A program made the translations under genes and the position numbers. The notes under the pieces were generated by a model that did not search any database, had not been told where the DNA came from, and worked only from the letters and a program-made list of their open reading frames with translations. A stretch of 64,000 nucleotides of DNA, from positions 17,805-81,804 of the forward strand of contig CAJXKY010000003.1 in assembly GCA_913055675.1 (NCBI GenBank). Reading direction: 5' to 3'. Positions 8,870 through 16,457 of the stretch are shown piece by piece. The first letter of the stretch is position 1. Each line of letters opens with the position of its first letter. This DNA comes from an uncultured Halanaerobiales bacterium (GTDB lineage: Bacteria; Bacillota; Halanaerobiia; Halanaerobiales; M55B127).

Positions 8870-10555
8870 ATGATTAAAAAGAGATGGTGGAAAGAAGCAG
8901 TTGTATATCAAATATATCCTAGAAGTTTTTATGATAGTAACCAAGATGGAATAGGAGATTTAAAGGGGATAATAGAAAAATTGGATTATATTGAAGATTT
9001 AGGAATAGATGTTATTTGGCTTTGTCCAATTTATAAATCACCGAATGCTGATAATGGATATGATATTAGTGATTATAAATCTGTTATGGATGAATTTGGA
9101 GTTCTAAATGATTTGGAAAGATTAATTGAGGAAATACATAAGAGAAGTATGAAGGTAATTTTTGATTTAGTAGTTAATCATACCTCAGATGAACACGATT
9201 GGTTTATTAAATCTAGGAATTCTTTGGATAATGAATATCGTGATTATTATATATGGAGAGAAGGTAAAGATAACAATAAACCACCTACAAATTGGGAATC
9301 TTTTTTTGGGGGCTCAACTTGGACTTATGATTCAAAAACTGATCAATATTATTTACATTTGTTTGCTGAAAAACAACCTGATTTAAATTGGGAAAATAAA
9401 GAAGTAAGATTTAATATATATGATATGATGAGATGGTGGTTAGATAAAGGTATAGATGGGTTTAGAATGGATGTAATAAATATGATATCAAAGGACCAAG
9501 GTTTTCCTGATGGGGATAAAACTCCTAATGGAGATTATGGTGATGGGAAGCCATATTTTCTTAATGGACCTTGTTTATATGAATATATTAAGGAAATGGG
9601 AGAAGAGGTCTTATTTAATTATGATATTATGACTGTAGGCGAAACATTAGATTTTGGAGTTGAAAATGCAAAAAAGTTTTCGGAAGTTAATGGAAAAGAA
9701 TTATTAGATATGGTTTTTCATTTTGAATTAATGTCTGTTGACTGTCGTGATGAAAACAAATGGAGAAAAAAGGACATAAATTTACAGGAAATAAAAAGGA
9801 TTTATAAAAAGTGGAATCAAGGACTTTATGAAAAAGGATGGAATGCTATTTACTTAGGAAATCATGATCAACCAAGAATAGTTTCGAGGTTTGGAAATGA
9901 TGAAAAATATAGGAAGAAATCTGCGAAGATGTTGGCAACAATGATGCTTACTATGCCGGGGACTCCATTTATATATCAAGGAGAAGAAATAGGAATGACA
10001 AATGTATCTTTTAATGATATAGGTAAGTATAGAGATATTGAAACAATAGATCATTACAGGATTGAAACAAATAAAGGCCGTTCTAAAGGCCGAGTTATGA
10101 AGGAAATTCACAGGGTAAGTAGAGATAATGCACGCACTCCTATGCAGTGGAATGATGACTTAAATGCTGGTTTTACTCAAAGTACACCCTGGATTAATGT
10201 GAATTCAAATTACAAAGAAATAAATGTAGAAAAATCCATAAATGATCCTGATTCAATCTATAATTATTATCAAAATATGATTAAGATTAGAAAAAACAAT
10301 TTGGGCTTAATATATGGCAAGTATAAGCCAATATTAGAGGAACATAATTCTATTTTTTCTTATATTAGAAAATTTAATGAAGATAAATATTTAATAATCA
10401 TAAATTTCTTTGGACAAAATTTATCAATAGAAATACCAATAAATAAAAAGTTAAAAGAAATAGATTTAATAATATCAAATTATAAAGATGCTATTTTAAA
10501 TGATAAAGGTTTGAGCTTAAGACCGTATGAAAGTTTGATGTTTAAATTAAGCTAA
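8870..10555 (+). CDS. Alpha-glucosidase / oligo-1,6-glucosidase, GH13 subfamily 31 type
   Basis: A 561-residue cytoplasmic glycosidase that hydrolyses short alpha-glucosides. The GH13 barrel is complete: DLVVNHTSDEH (region I), GFRMDV with nucleophile D201, VGET with acid/base E258, and GNHDQPR with D333. The QPDLNW segment is the region V signature of the oligo-1,6-glucosidase/alpha-glucosidase subfamily. The length is typical. An AAAGGATGATAAT ribosome site precedes the ATG. It is divergent from lacI across the candidate operator and is probably co-regulated with the transporter. Its last 9 bases overlap the end of the convergent ABC ATPase gene. Exact linkage specificity is not predictable. 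Confidence 0.9.
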   Translation: MIKKRWWKEAVVYQIYPRSFYDSNQDGIGDLKGIIEKLDYIEDLGIDVIWLCPIYKSPNADNGYDISDYKSVMDEFGVLNDLERLIEEIHKRSMKVIFDLVVNHTSDEHDWFIKSRNSLDNEYRDYYIWREGKDNNKPPTNWESFFGGSTWTYDSKTDQYYLHLFAEKQPDLNWENKEVRFNIYDMMRWWLDKGIDGFRMDVINMISKDQGFPDGDKTPNGDYGDGKPYFLNGPCLYEYIKEMGEEVLFNYDIMTVGETLDFGVENAKKFSEVNGKELLDMVFHFELMSVDCRDENKWRKKDINLQEIKRIYKKWNQGLYEKGWNAIYLGNHDQPRIVSRFGNDEKYRKKSAKMLATMMLTMPGTPFIYQGEEIGMTNVSFNDIGKYRDIETIDHYRIETNKGRSKGRVMKEIHRVSRDNARTPMQWNDDLNAGFTQSTPWINVNSNYKEINVEKSINDPDSIYNYYQNMIKIRKNNLGLIYGKYKPILEEHNSIFSYIRKFNEDKYLIIINFFGQNLSIEIPINKKLKEIDLIISNYKDAILNDKGLSLRPYESLMFKLS

Positions 10556-11347
10556 ACTTAAAATAGACCTATCATTATAGAAACCTTGTTTATTTTTTTT
10601 CTGGAAGATTTTTAAAAGATGGTCAATTGTCATTTTTTCTTTTGTCTTACCATTTATATCTATAATGATGTCACCATGGTTCATCATGAGCATTCTATTT
10701 CCAAACTTTAAAGCATCCTTCATATCATGTGTAATCATCAAAGTAGTGATATTATGATTAGAAATAATCTGCTGTGTTAGATCTTTAATCTTAATCGCTG
10801 TAGCGGGATCTAAAGCAGCAGTATGTTCATCTAGTAATAGTAGTTCAGGTTCAATAATAGTGGCCATCAATAATGTAAGGGCCTGTCTTTGTCCTCCGGA
10901 TAATAGTTTTACTTTAGTATCCAGTCTGTTTTCTAAACCCAAATCAATTTCAGACAGATTTTGTTTAATTATTTTTCTTTTTTTATTATTAAGAGCCCAC
11001 TTTAATGTTAATTTTGAATTTTTGTTTAAAGCCAATGATAAGTTTTCTTCAATGGTCATATCCGGTGAGGTACCCATAAGAGGGTCTTGGAATACTCTCC
11101 CAATAAACTTAGCTCTTTTATATTCAGGCATATCTGTGATATCATTACTTGATAAAATAATTTTTCCTTTGCTAAGTCCAAAAACACCTGCAATACTGTT
11201 TAAAAGAGTGGACTTACCAGCACCATTTCCTCCTACAATAGTTATAAAATCATTGTTTTGTACTTTTAGATCTATACCCTTTAAAGCCTTTGTTTCATTA
11301 ACTGTATTTTGATTAAAAGTTTTGCTCACATTAATTAGCTTTAACAT
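10547..11347 (-). CDS. ABC transporter ATP-binding protein (TrpY/TrpZ-like system)
   Basis: A 266-residue ATPase with Walker A GGNGAGKST, the LSGGQRQAL signature and Walker B LLLLDEHTAALD. It belongs to the small group of ABC ATPases paired with LivH-like permeases and PF04392-type binding proteins, as in the streptococcal tryptophan transporter. Its start overlaps the permease gene by 17 bases. It ends convergently with the alpha-glucosidase gene (9-base overlap), leaving no room for a separate terminator. It supplies energy for uptake of a small solute, probably an amino acid. Confidence 0.88.
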   Translation of the reverse strand: MLKLINVSKTFNQNTVNETKALKGIDLKVQNNDFITIVGGNGAGKSTLLNSIAGVFGLSKGKIILSSNDITDMPEYKRAKFIGRVFQDPLMGTSPDMTIEENLSLALNKNSKLTLKWALNNKKRKIIKQNLSEIDLGLENRLDTKVKLLSGGQRQALTLLMATIIEPELLLLDEHTAALDPATAIKIKDLTQQIISNHNITTLMITHDMKDALKFGNRMLMMNHGDIIIDINGKTKEKMTIDHLLKIFQKKNKQGFYNDRSILSLA

Positions 11348-12221
11348 TAAACTTACCTCCCACTGCAGATTTTATTTTTGGAGTTGAAAGGAAAACAATT
11401 ACAATAAGAGCTGTCAATAATTTTAGATCTGAAGCAGCAAAGCCACTCATTAACGCAAATGAAATACTACCTCTGTATAAGATTGAACCACCTATTATAC
11501 CGGGGATTACAAAATATAATTTTTCACTACCAAAAATAACTTCTCCAATAATTACAGAAGCTAAACCAGCAATTATGGTACCGATTCCCATACTTATATC
11601 AGCAAAACCCTGATACTGACAGATTAAAGCACCAGATAAAGCCACAAAACTGTTAGCTATTATTAATCCAATCATCTTAATACTTTTTGTATTTATAGCC
11701 ATACTCCTCACCATAGCAGGATTATCACCTGTAGCTCGTAGTGCAAATCCAAGTTTTGTTTTTAAAAATAGGATTAAAGTAATTAAAACTAATAAAACAA
11801 CAATTAATATTAATATTAATTCACTAGATGCTGATAGGGAAAACGGTACATTGAAAATATCAAAAATAGTATCATCGGATAATAAAGGTATATTTGGTCT
11901 ACCCATAATTCTCAAATTAATTGAAAACAATGAAGTCATAGTTAAAATTCCTGATAACAAAGGAGCTATTTTTAATTTAGTATTTAAAAAGCCAGTAAAA
12001 GAACCAGAAATACCTCCCGCAATTGTAGCAAAAATTAGTGTTAAAAACGGATTATAACCCATAATTATCATTTTGGAGGAGACGGCAGCACCTAAGGTAA
12101 TGCTACCGTCTACAGTTAAGTCTGCAAAATCTAGTACTCTAAATGTTATATAAACACCTATGGCCATTATTCCGTATATTAATCCTTGTTCTAATGAAGT
12201 AATTAAGAATCCTAAAGACAT
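11331..12221 (-). CDS. ABC transporter permease, LivH-like (TrpXYZ-type)
   Basis: A 296-residue integral membrane protein with eight or more hydrophobic helices. It resembles the branched-chain amino acid/ribose permease fold (PF02653) in the variant found with PF04392 binding proteins. The N-terminal half has FRVLDFADLTVDGSITLGAA, a conserved feature of this subgroup. It lies 34 bases downstream of the binding-protein gene and overlaps the ATPase gene. The three genes form a complete importer. The substrate is unknown from sequence; related systems carry tryptophan or tyrosine. Confidence 0.87.
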   Translation of the reverse strand: MSLGFLITSLEQGLIYGIMAIGVYITFRVLDFADLTVDGSITLGAAVSSKMIIMGYNPFLTLIFATIAGGISGSFTGFLNTKLKIAPLLSGILTMTSLFSINLRIMGRPNIPLLSDDTIFDIFNVPFSLSASSELILILIVVLLVLITLILFLKTKLGFALRATGDNPAMVRSMAINTKSIKMIGLIIANSFVALSGALICQYQGFADISMGIGTIIAGLASVIIGEVIFGSEKLYFVIPGIIGGSILYRGSISFALMSGFAASDLKLLTALIVIVFLSTPKIKSAVGGKFNVKAN

Positions 12222-12255
12222 ATCAAACCCTCCAATATTTTGTCCATTACATTAT

Positions 12256-13248
12256 TTACAATCTAATTTCAATTTCATCTTTAATACTATCTGGAATCTC
12301 TAAATTGAAACTATCAACAGCTTCTTCGTTAACTATCAATTGAAGGTTTTGTGAACCTGTAATAGGTATAGAAACAGGGTCTTCACCATTTAGAACTTGG
12401 GCTGCAATCTGACCTGTTTGTTTACCTAAAAGGAAGTAATCTAATCCTCGTGTTGCTATAGCACCGTTTTGAACTTGGCCTTTTTCAGAAGCAAAGACGG
12501 GTATATTATTTTCCTTAGCTATTTTCATTATCGATGGCACAGCAGAAGCAATAGTATTGTCTGTGGGCAAATAAATGGCATCTACTTTGCCTATTAAGGA
12601 TGAAGTTGCTAATGATACCTCACTAGTGTTTGTGGCTGTAGCTTCTACAATATTGAGATTTTTTTCGGGAGCGATTTCCTTCGCTATATCAACCTGAACT
12701 TTAGAATTAACTTCACCACTATTATATAAAATACCTATGTTCTTAGCGTCAGGCAAAAATTCTTTTATTAAATCTAGCTGTTTTCCAACTGGATTCATAT
12801 CAGTAGTTCCGGTAATTGCATTTTCCTTATCAGTTAGATCTTTAACTAATCCTGCTGCCACAGGATCTGTAACTGCTGTGATCACAAGTGGAGTATCAGA
12901 TAGGGTTCCAGCAGCAGCTTGAGCATTAGGAGTAGCAATAGCTAAAACTAAGTCTAAATTTTGATTTTCAAATTTTTGTGCAATTGTTTGAGTCGTAGAC
13001 ATGTCAGCTTGAGCATTCTCAAGATTAATTTCAAGGTTTTCACCTACTATAAATCCTGCTTCTTTAAGTCCTTCAATAAAGCCTTCACGTGCTGAATCTA
13101 GTGCAGGGTGTTCTACAAACTGTGAAATACCAACTTTAAATACCTTGTCTTGTGCCTGAGCTGTGTTTTGAAAAGTTACCAAACAGAATAGAGTTAATGA
13201 AATGAGAATAGATACTACGATTCGAGATTTCTTACCATTAATTACCAT
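12256..13248 (-). CDS. ABC transporter substrate-binding protein (PF04392, TrpX-like)
   Basis: A 330-residue solute-binding protein. I start it at the ATG at 13248, which follows an AAGGAGAG ribosome site; an open frame continues upstream to 13371 but runs through the leader terminator. The N-terminus (MVINGKKSRIVVSILI...) is a signal peptide with likely cleavage after TAQA, near residue 33. The single Cys in the hydrophobic core lacks a lipobox context. The mature protein shows the family's KVGISQFVEHPALD opening and ...LVLAIATPNAQAA. It is expected to be periplasmic. A strong promoter and an intrinsic terminator precede it, so expression is probably controlled by transcription attenuation. 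Confidence 0.88.
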   Translation of the reverse strand: MVINGKKSRIVVSILISLTLFCLVTFQNTAQAQDKVFKVGISQFVEHPALDSAREGFIEGLKEAGFIVGENLEINLENAQADMSTTQTIAQKFENQNLDLVLAIATPNAQAAAGTLSDTPLVITAVTDPVAAGLVKDLTDKENAITGTTDMNPVGKQLDLIKEFLPDAKNIGILYNSGEVNSKVQVDIAKEIAPEKNLNIVEATATNTSEVSLATSSLIGKVDAIYLPTDNTIASAVPSIMKIAKENNIPVFASEKGQVQNGAIATRGLDYFLLGKQTGQIAAQVLNGEDPVSIPITGSQNLQLIVNEEAVDSFNLEIPDSIKDEIEIRL

Positions 13249-13261
13249 TTTACATCTCTCC

Positions 13262-13342
13262 TTATTTTTTTGTTGATTTGGTTTTGGAAAGAGAAATAAA
13301 AAAACACTCCGGGAAGGAGTGTTTAAAGACATAGAAATCCAT
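13262..13342 (-). CDS. Possible 26-residue leader peptide in the transporter leader
   Basis: An ATG at 13342, preceded by AGGAAATC, opens a 26-codon frame (MDFYVFKHSFPECFFIS...) that crosses the leader terminator and stops at 13262, just inside the ribosome site of the binding-protein gene. It has five Phe and one Tyr codons, and two of the Phe codons come from the terminator T-run. It could be a real leader or a chance open frame; the evidence is weak. Confidence 0.2.
   Translation of the reverse strand: MDFYVFKHSFPECFFISLSKTKSTKK
13295..13324 (-). terminator. Leader terminator (attenuator) ahead of the TrpX-like operon
   Basis: On the minus strand AAACACTCC and GGAGTGTTT form a perfect 9-bp stem with a TTCCC loop, followed by TTTT. 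It lies between the promoter at 13403-13431 and the binding-protein start at 13248, so it must be read through for expression. A second hairpin (GAAATC/GATTTC, about 13334-13351) lies just upstream in the leader. Confidence 0.8.
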
Positions 13343-13367
13343 AGAGATTTCCTGTTATTTTCTCCTA

Positions 13368-13386
13368 CCATATTACCATATTACCA
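13368..13386 (-). repeat. Tandem 8-nt repeat in the leader RNA
   Basis: On the transcript, TGG recurs every 8 bases three times (TTGGTAAT, ATGGTAAT, ATGGTAGG) starting roughly 10 bases after the predicted transcription start. Regular short repeats early in a leader are the kind of target used by RNA-binding attenuation proteins; this reading is inferred. Confidence 0.5.
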
Positions 13387-13402
13387 ATTTGTGATTTTTT
13401 CT

Positions 13403-13431
13403 ATTATACATATAATACGTGAGAATGTCAA
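13403..13431 (-). promoter_or_regulatory. Sigma-A promoter of the TrpX-like ABC operon
   Basis: Consensus TTGACA (13426-13431) and TATAAT (13403-13408) are separated by exactly 17 bases on the minus strand. Transcription should start near 13396 and give a leader of about 150 bases. Confidence 0.85.
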
Positions 13432-13449
13432 GAATATAAAAATTAATAA

Positions 13450-13860
13450 TTAAGTAATGGTTCGGTGGCTAAGGCCAACCGCTACTTCATTTAAATTTAA
13501 CATACCAACTCCGAAAAAGATTGCTACAACTAAGTGGTCATCTTTACGAGCAATACCAATTTTACCACCAATGTTTAAACCCACTGCACTACTCATAATT
13601 TGTTTTAAAGCTTCATGAGCAGCACCAGCAACGGCACCTTGATTGGAGTGGGTTTCATTGATTAAGTTTTCCCTTCGAGCTGCAATTACTGCATTTTCTA
13701 TAATTTTTTTCACAGATTTATTATACTCTCCTCCAAAATCAAGAGCTGCGGATTTAATTCCTTTATCATCTAAGAATTCTTTTTTTAACTTGTTTTCCTC
13801 TTGACGGTCTGAAATTGCTAGTTTAAGAGCAGCTTTAGCAATAATAAGGCTTTTTTCCAT
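13450..13860 (-). CDS. HutP-family RNA-binding antiterminator-like protein
   Basis: This 136-residue protein matches the HutP family (PF09021) seen in anaerobic Firmicutes: GAVAGAAHEALKQIM, LNIGGKIGIARKDDHLVVAI and a C-terminal VAVGLSHRTI corresponding to the GINH-type end of Bacillus HutP. Bacillus HutP is a hexamer that, with histidine and a divalent metal, binds NAG repeats in the hut leader RNA and prevents termination. No hut genes are nearby. The next gene downstream on the same strand is the TrpX-like transporter with an attenuator in its leader, so that leader is a plausible target (inference). A GAGGAGG ribosome site and its own consensus promoter precede it. Confidence 0.78.
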   Translation of the reverse strand: MEKSLIIAKAALKLAISDRQEENKLKKEFLDDKGIKSAALDFGGEYNKSVKKIIENAVIAARRENLINETHSNQGAVAGAAHEALKQIMSSAVGLNIGGKIGIARKDDHLVVAIFFGVGMLNLNEVAVGLSHRTIT

Positions 13861-13891
13861 TATGTAAGCCTCCTCACTTGAATTTTATTTT

Positions 13892-13920
13892 ATTATATTT
13901 TATTTTGAAATATATGTCAA
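13892..13920 (-). promoter_or_regulatory. Sigma-A promoter of the hutP-like gene
   Basis: Minus strand TTGACA (13915-13920), a 17-base spacer and TATAAT (13892-13897) match consensus exactly. The promoter starts 31 bases upstream of the start codon. Confidence 0.85.
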
Positions 13921-13939
13921 TTTTAATATTTGATCTTAC

Positions 13940-13968
13940 TTGAAAATAGAACTTTTATTTGATATATT
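13940..13968 (+). promoter_or_regulatory. Probable promoter of the ferritin-like gene
   Basis: TTGAAA (13940-13945), a 17-base spacer and TATATT (13963-13968). A small GCCAC/GTGGC hairpin (14042-14057) lies in the resulting leader with no T-run; its role is unknown. The rest of the 13861-14094 gap shows no gene. Confidence 0.6.
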
Positions 13969-14094
13969 TTACCTATGATATGACTTGAAATATAAAAGGT
14001 AAAATACATTCCCAAATTAGTAATTAAACGCTTTATTAACAGCCACAAAAAAGTGGCCACGAGAAGAATAAATAAAATAAAAGGGGGCTTGAAA

Positions 14095-14586
14095 ATGTCC
14101 AATAAAGAATTAGAAGTGATTAAAGAAGCTATTTTAAATGAAAATGAAGGATACCAAGTTTATAATATGGCAGCTGATAGAATAGAAGAAGAGGAAATCA
14201 GTAAATCCTTTAAAAAATTAGCTAATGAAGAATTAAAGCATATTGATTGGCTTAAAGAACTTTATGAAGGTTTTGAAGATGATGGTGATTTAGAATTTTC
14301 AGTTGATGAAATGAAACCACCAGAAAAGCCGAGAATATTCAAGTGGGATAAGATAGAAAAAGAAAACTTATCCTTTTCATTGTCTGTTTTTGGAATTGGG
14401 GTTAAAATGGAAAAAGAAGCAATTGATTATTATAAAGATGCAGTTAGTAATACTGATTCTAAAAAAGCTAAGGAGATATATAATAGAATAATCGAATGGG
14501 AATACCAGCATTTAAATTTCTTCCAAGAACAATATGAAATGCTTAAAGAAGATTGGTGGGCTGAACAAAGTTTTGAACCTTTTTAA
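14095..14586 (+). CDS. Ferritin-like / rubrerythrin-type diiron protein
   Basis: A 163-residue four-helix protein of the ferritin-like superfamily. Two Glu-x-x-His pairs are visible (EELKH near residue 45 and EYQH near 142), along with matching Glu residues in ENEGYQVY and EKEAIDYY, consistent with a diiron centre. There is no rubredoxin domain, so it is a short rubrerythrin-like protein, probably for peroxide or oxygen defence or iron handling. The ATG at 14095 follows AAGGGGG; an in-frame start at 14053 lies inside an untranslated hairpin and is less likely. It is a single-gene unit with its own promoter and terminator. Confidence 0.8.
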   Translation: MSNKELEVIKEAILNENEGYQVYNMAADRIEEEEISKSFKKLANEELKHIDWLKELYEGFEDDGDLEFSVDEMKPPEKPRIFKWDKIEKENLSFSLSVFGIGVKMEKEAIDYYKDAVSNTDSKKAKEIYNRIIEWEYQHLNFFQEQYEMLKEDWWAEQSFEPF

Positions 14587-14597
14587 TTAAACAGCTG

Positions 14598-14647
14598 AAA
14601 TCCCTGCCAAATGGATTTATAGTTAATCCATTAAGCAGGGATTTTTT
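14598..14647. terminator. Shared terminator between convergent genes
   Basis: A long hairpin with outer stem AAATCCCTGC/GCAGGGATTT and inner stem AATGGATT/AATCCATT is followed by T's on the plus strand. It separates the ferritin-like gene from the convergent hexapeptide-protein gene and probably serves both. Confidence 0.85.
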
Positions 14648-15159
14648 TATTTTAAGCTATTTTTGTGTTCTTTAGCCAAACTTATATAATGATCTGCTGA
14701 TTCCTTAATTTCTTTAATTTCATCTTCGGTTAAATCTCTGATTACTTTAGCAGGTGTTCCCATTATTAAGGAATTAGGTGGAAATTCAGCATTTTCTGTT
14801 ACAAGACTTCCAGCAGCCACAATTGAATTTTTATTAATAACTGCTCCATTTAATATGATTGCTCCCATTCCTATTAAACAATTATCCTTAATGTTACATC
14901 CATGAATAGTGGCATTATGTCCTACTGTTACATAGTCACCAATATTTAATGGTTTATCGGTGTCTACGTGTAGAGCTGAGTTTTCTTGAATGTTAGTGCC
15001 TTTTCCTAAAGTGGTTTTATTTAAATCGGATCGTAATACAGTATTGTACCAAATACTAGTATTTTCTTTAAGTTCAATGTTCCCAACTAGCTTAGCTCCT
15101 GGTGCTATAAAAGAAGTTTCATCAACTTCAGGTTTTATATTTTTATATTTATATAACAT
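14647..15159 (-). CDS. Gamma carbonic anhydrase-like hexapeptide protein
   Basis: A 170-residue left-handed beta-helix protein of the gamma-carbonic-anhydrase/YrdA group. It has repeated hexapeptide turns (LVGNIELKENTSIW, TVGHNATIHGC, LIGMGAIILNGAVI). It also has the three zinc-site histidines in the expected places (SALHVD, GHNATIH) and a PAKVIRDLTEDEI end. Members form trimers in the cytosol. Many are called carbonic anhydrases without demonstrated activity, so the function is uncertain. It is a monocistronic minus-strand gene with a GGAGGTAATTAAT ribosome site. Confidence 0.85.
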   Translation of the reverse strand: MLYKYKNIKPEVDETSFIAPGAKLVGNIELKENTSIWYNTVLRSDLNKTTLGKGTNIQENSALHVDTDKPLNIGDYVTVGHNATIHGCNIKDNCLIGMGAIILNGAVINKNSIVAAGSLVTENAEFPPNSLIMGTPAKVIRDLTEDEIKEIKESADHYISLAKEHKNSLK

Positions 15160-15230
15160 ATTAATTACCTCCTGTTATTTATTTAAATTCTACACAAAAT
15201 CTTTTAATCCTTCTTAGTTTATATATTTAC

Positions 15231-15259
15231 TTGAATATAATAAATATATTTATTATAAT
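15231..15259 (+). promoter_or_regulatory. Promoter of the nadD-yqeK-LCP-rsfS operon
   Basis: TTGAAT (15231-15236), a 17-base spacer and consensus TATAAT (15254-15259), 28 bases before the nadD start codon. Confidence 0.75.
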
Positions 15260-15287
15260 TAAAACAGTTGAACGGAAGGTGGGAAAT

Positions 15288-15881
15288 ATGCGATTTGCAA
15301 TTATAGGTGGTACATTTAATCCGGTCCATCTAGGACATTTAATATGTGCTGAACAAGCCTATCTGGAATTTAATCTGGATAAGGTTATTTTTATGCCAGC
15401 AGGTAAACCACCACATAAAGAAGAAGATGAAATTAACAGTCCTGAACATAGATTAAATATGCTTAAATTAGCTGTAGATGATAATAACCATTTTGAAATC
15501 TCAGATTGGGAGTTAAAAAAGAAAGGAAAGTCCTATACTGCTCGTACTATAGTTCATTTTAAAGAAAAACACCAAGTAGATAAAGTTAATCTAATTATAG
15601 GAACTGATTCATTGTCAGAGATTTTTAATTGGTATAAACCAGAATATATTCTGGATAATTCTAATTTAATAGTTGCTAAAAGAGCTGATTATTCTTTTAC
15701 TAATATTATGAAAGACCAAAGACTAAGAAAATATGAAAATAATGTAAATATACTTAATAATTCCTTAATAGAAATTTCTTCTACAATGATAAGAAATTAT
15801 GTTAGAGAAGGAAAGTCAATAAAGTATTTAACTCCTGAAGAAGTAATTAAATATATAAAATCAAATAACTTATATAAATAG
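15288..15881 (+). CDS. nadD: Nicotinate-nucleotide adenylyltransferase
   Basis: A 197-residue nucleotidyltransferase that makes nicotinate adenine dinucleotide in NAD synthesis. GGTFNPVHLGH contains the HxGH motif (H14-H17) that binds ATP phosphates; the C-terminal SSTMIRNYVREG is the second (ISSTxIR) motif. I start at 15288 because GGAAGGTGGG lies just upstream and the family begins with this RFAIIGGTFNP sequence; the open frame upstream overlaps the promoter. It is first in the nadD-yqeK-lytR-rsfS operon, the usual Firmicutes arrangement. Confidence 0.95.
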   Translation: MRFAIIGGTFNPVHLGHLICAEQAYLEFNLDKVIFMPAGKPPHKEEDEINSPEHRLNMLKLAVDDNNHFEISDWELKKKGKSYTARTIVHFKEKHQVDKVNLIIGTDSLSEIFNWYKPEYILDNSNLIVAKRADYSFTNIMKDQRLRKYENNVNILNNSLIEISSTMIRNYVREGKSIKYLTPEEVIKYIKSNNLYK

Positions 15882-15890
15882 GTGAACTGC

Positions 15891-16457
15891 ATGAAGGATA
15901 TAAAGAGCATAAAAAAAGAATTAAATAGCAAAAATGATTTTAGAAAAAAGCATACAGAAGCAGTAGTTAAAGTTGCTGTTAATATGGCTAAAAGGTATGA
16001 AATTGATATTACGAAAGTTAGAATTGCTGCTTTACTTCATGATTATGCAAGAAATTTTAGTAATAAGGAACTAATAAAAATAGTAAAAAATAATAATATA
16101 GAAATAGATGATTGGGAAAAAGAGTTACCAAACTTATTACACTCTCCAGTAGGAGCTTTTTTGGCAAAAAAAGAATTTAAAATCGAGGACAAAGAAATAC
16201 TAAATGCAATTAGATATCATACTATTGGACGGCCAGACATGAGTCTTATCGAAAAGATTATATTTATTGCAGATATTATTGAACCTAATAGAGATTTTCC
16301 TGGGGTAAATTTAATAAGAGAAAAAGTTAAAGTAGATATAGATAAAGCTGTTATACTTGTTTGTGATTTTACAATAAAGTATAATATAGAGCGCCGAAGA
16401 ATAATACATCCTAATACTCTATTAACCAGGAATAAGTTGTTGAAGGGAGAATATTAA
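15891..16457 (+). CDS. yqeK: YqeK-family HD-domain diadenosine tetraphosphate hydrolase
   Basis: A 188-residue HD-domain hydrolase. The metal-binding residues are visible as H21, the H50-D51 pair in ALLHDYAR, a His in NLLHSPVGA, the His in RYHTIGRP and the Asp in FIADIIEP. YqeK proteins cleave Ap4A symmetrically to ADP and may control levels of this alarmone. The ATG at 15891 is supported by AGGTG eight bases upstream; a GTG at 15882 would bury that site. The gene follows nadD directly, as in Bacillus. Confidence 0.9.
   Translation: MKDIKSIKKELNSKNDFRKKHTEAVVKVAVNMAKRYEIDITKVRIAALLHDYARNFSNKELIKIVKNNNIEIDDWEKELPNLLHSPVGAFLAKKEFKIEDKEILNAIRYHTIGRPDMSLIEKIIFIADIIEPNRDFPGVNLIREKVKVDIDKAVILVCDFTIKYNIERRRIIHPNTLLTRNKLLKGEY

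Noticed and set aside
13249..13371. Longer N-terminus of the TrpX-like protein
   Set aside because: The upstream open frame passes through the leader terminator and lacks a ribosome site; the ATG at 13248 has one and begins a proper signal peptide.
14042..14057. GCCAC/GTGGC hairpin before the ferritin-like gene as a riboswitch or terminator
   Set aside because: Only 5 bp with an A6 loop, no T-run and no recognisable conserved element.
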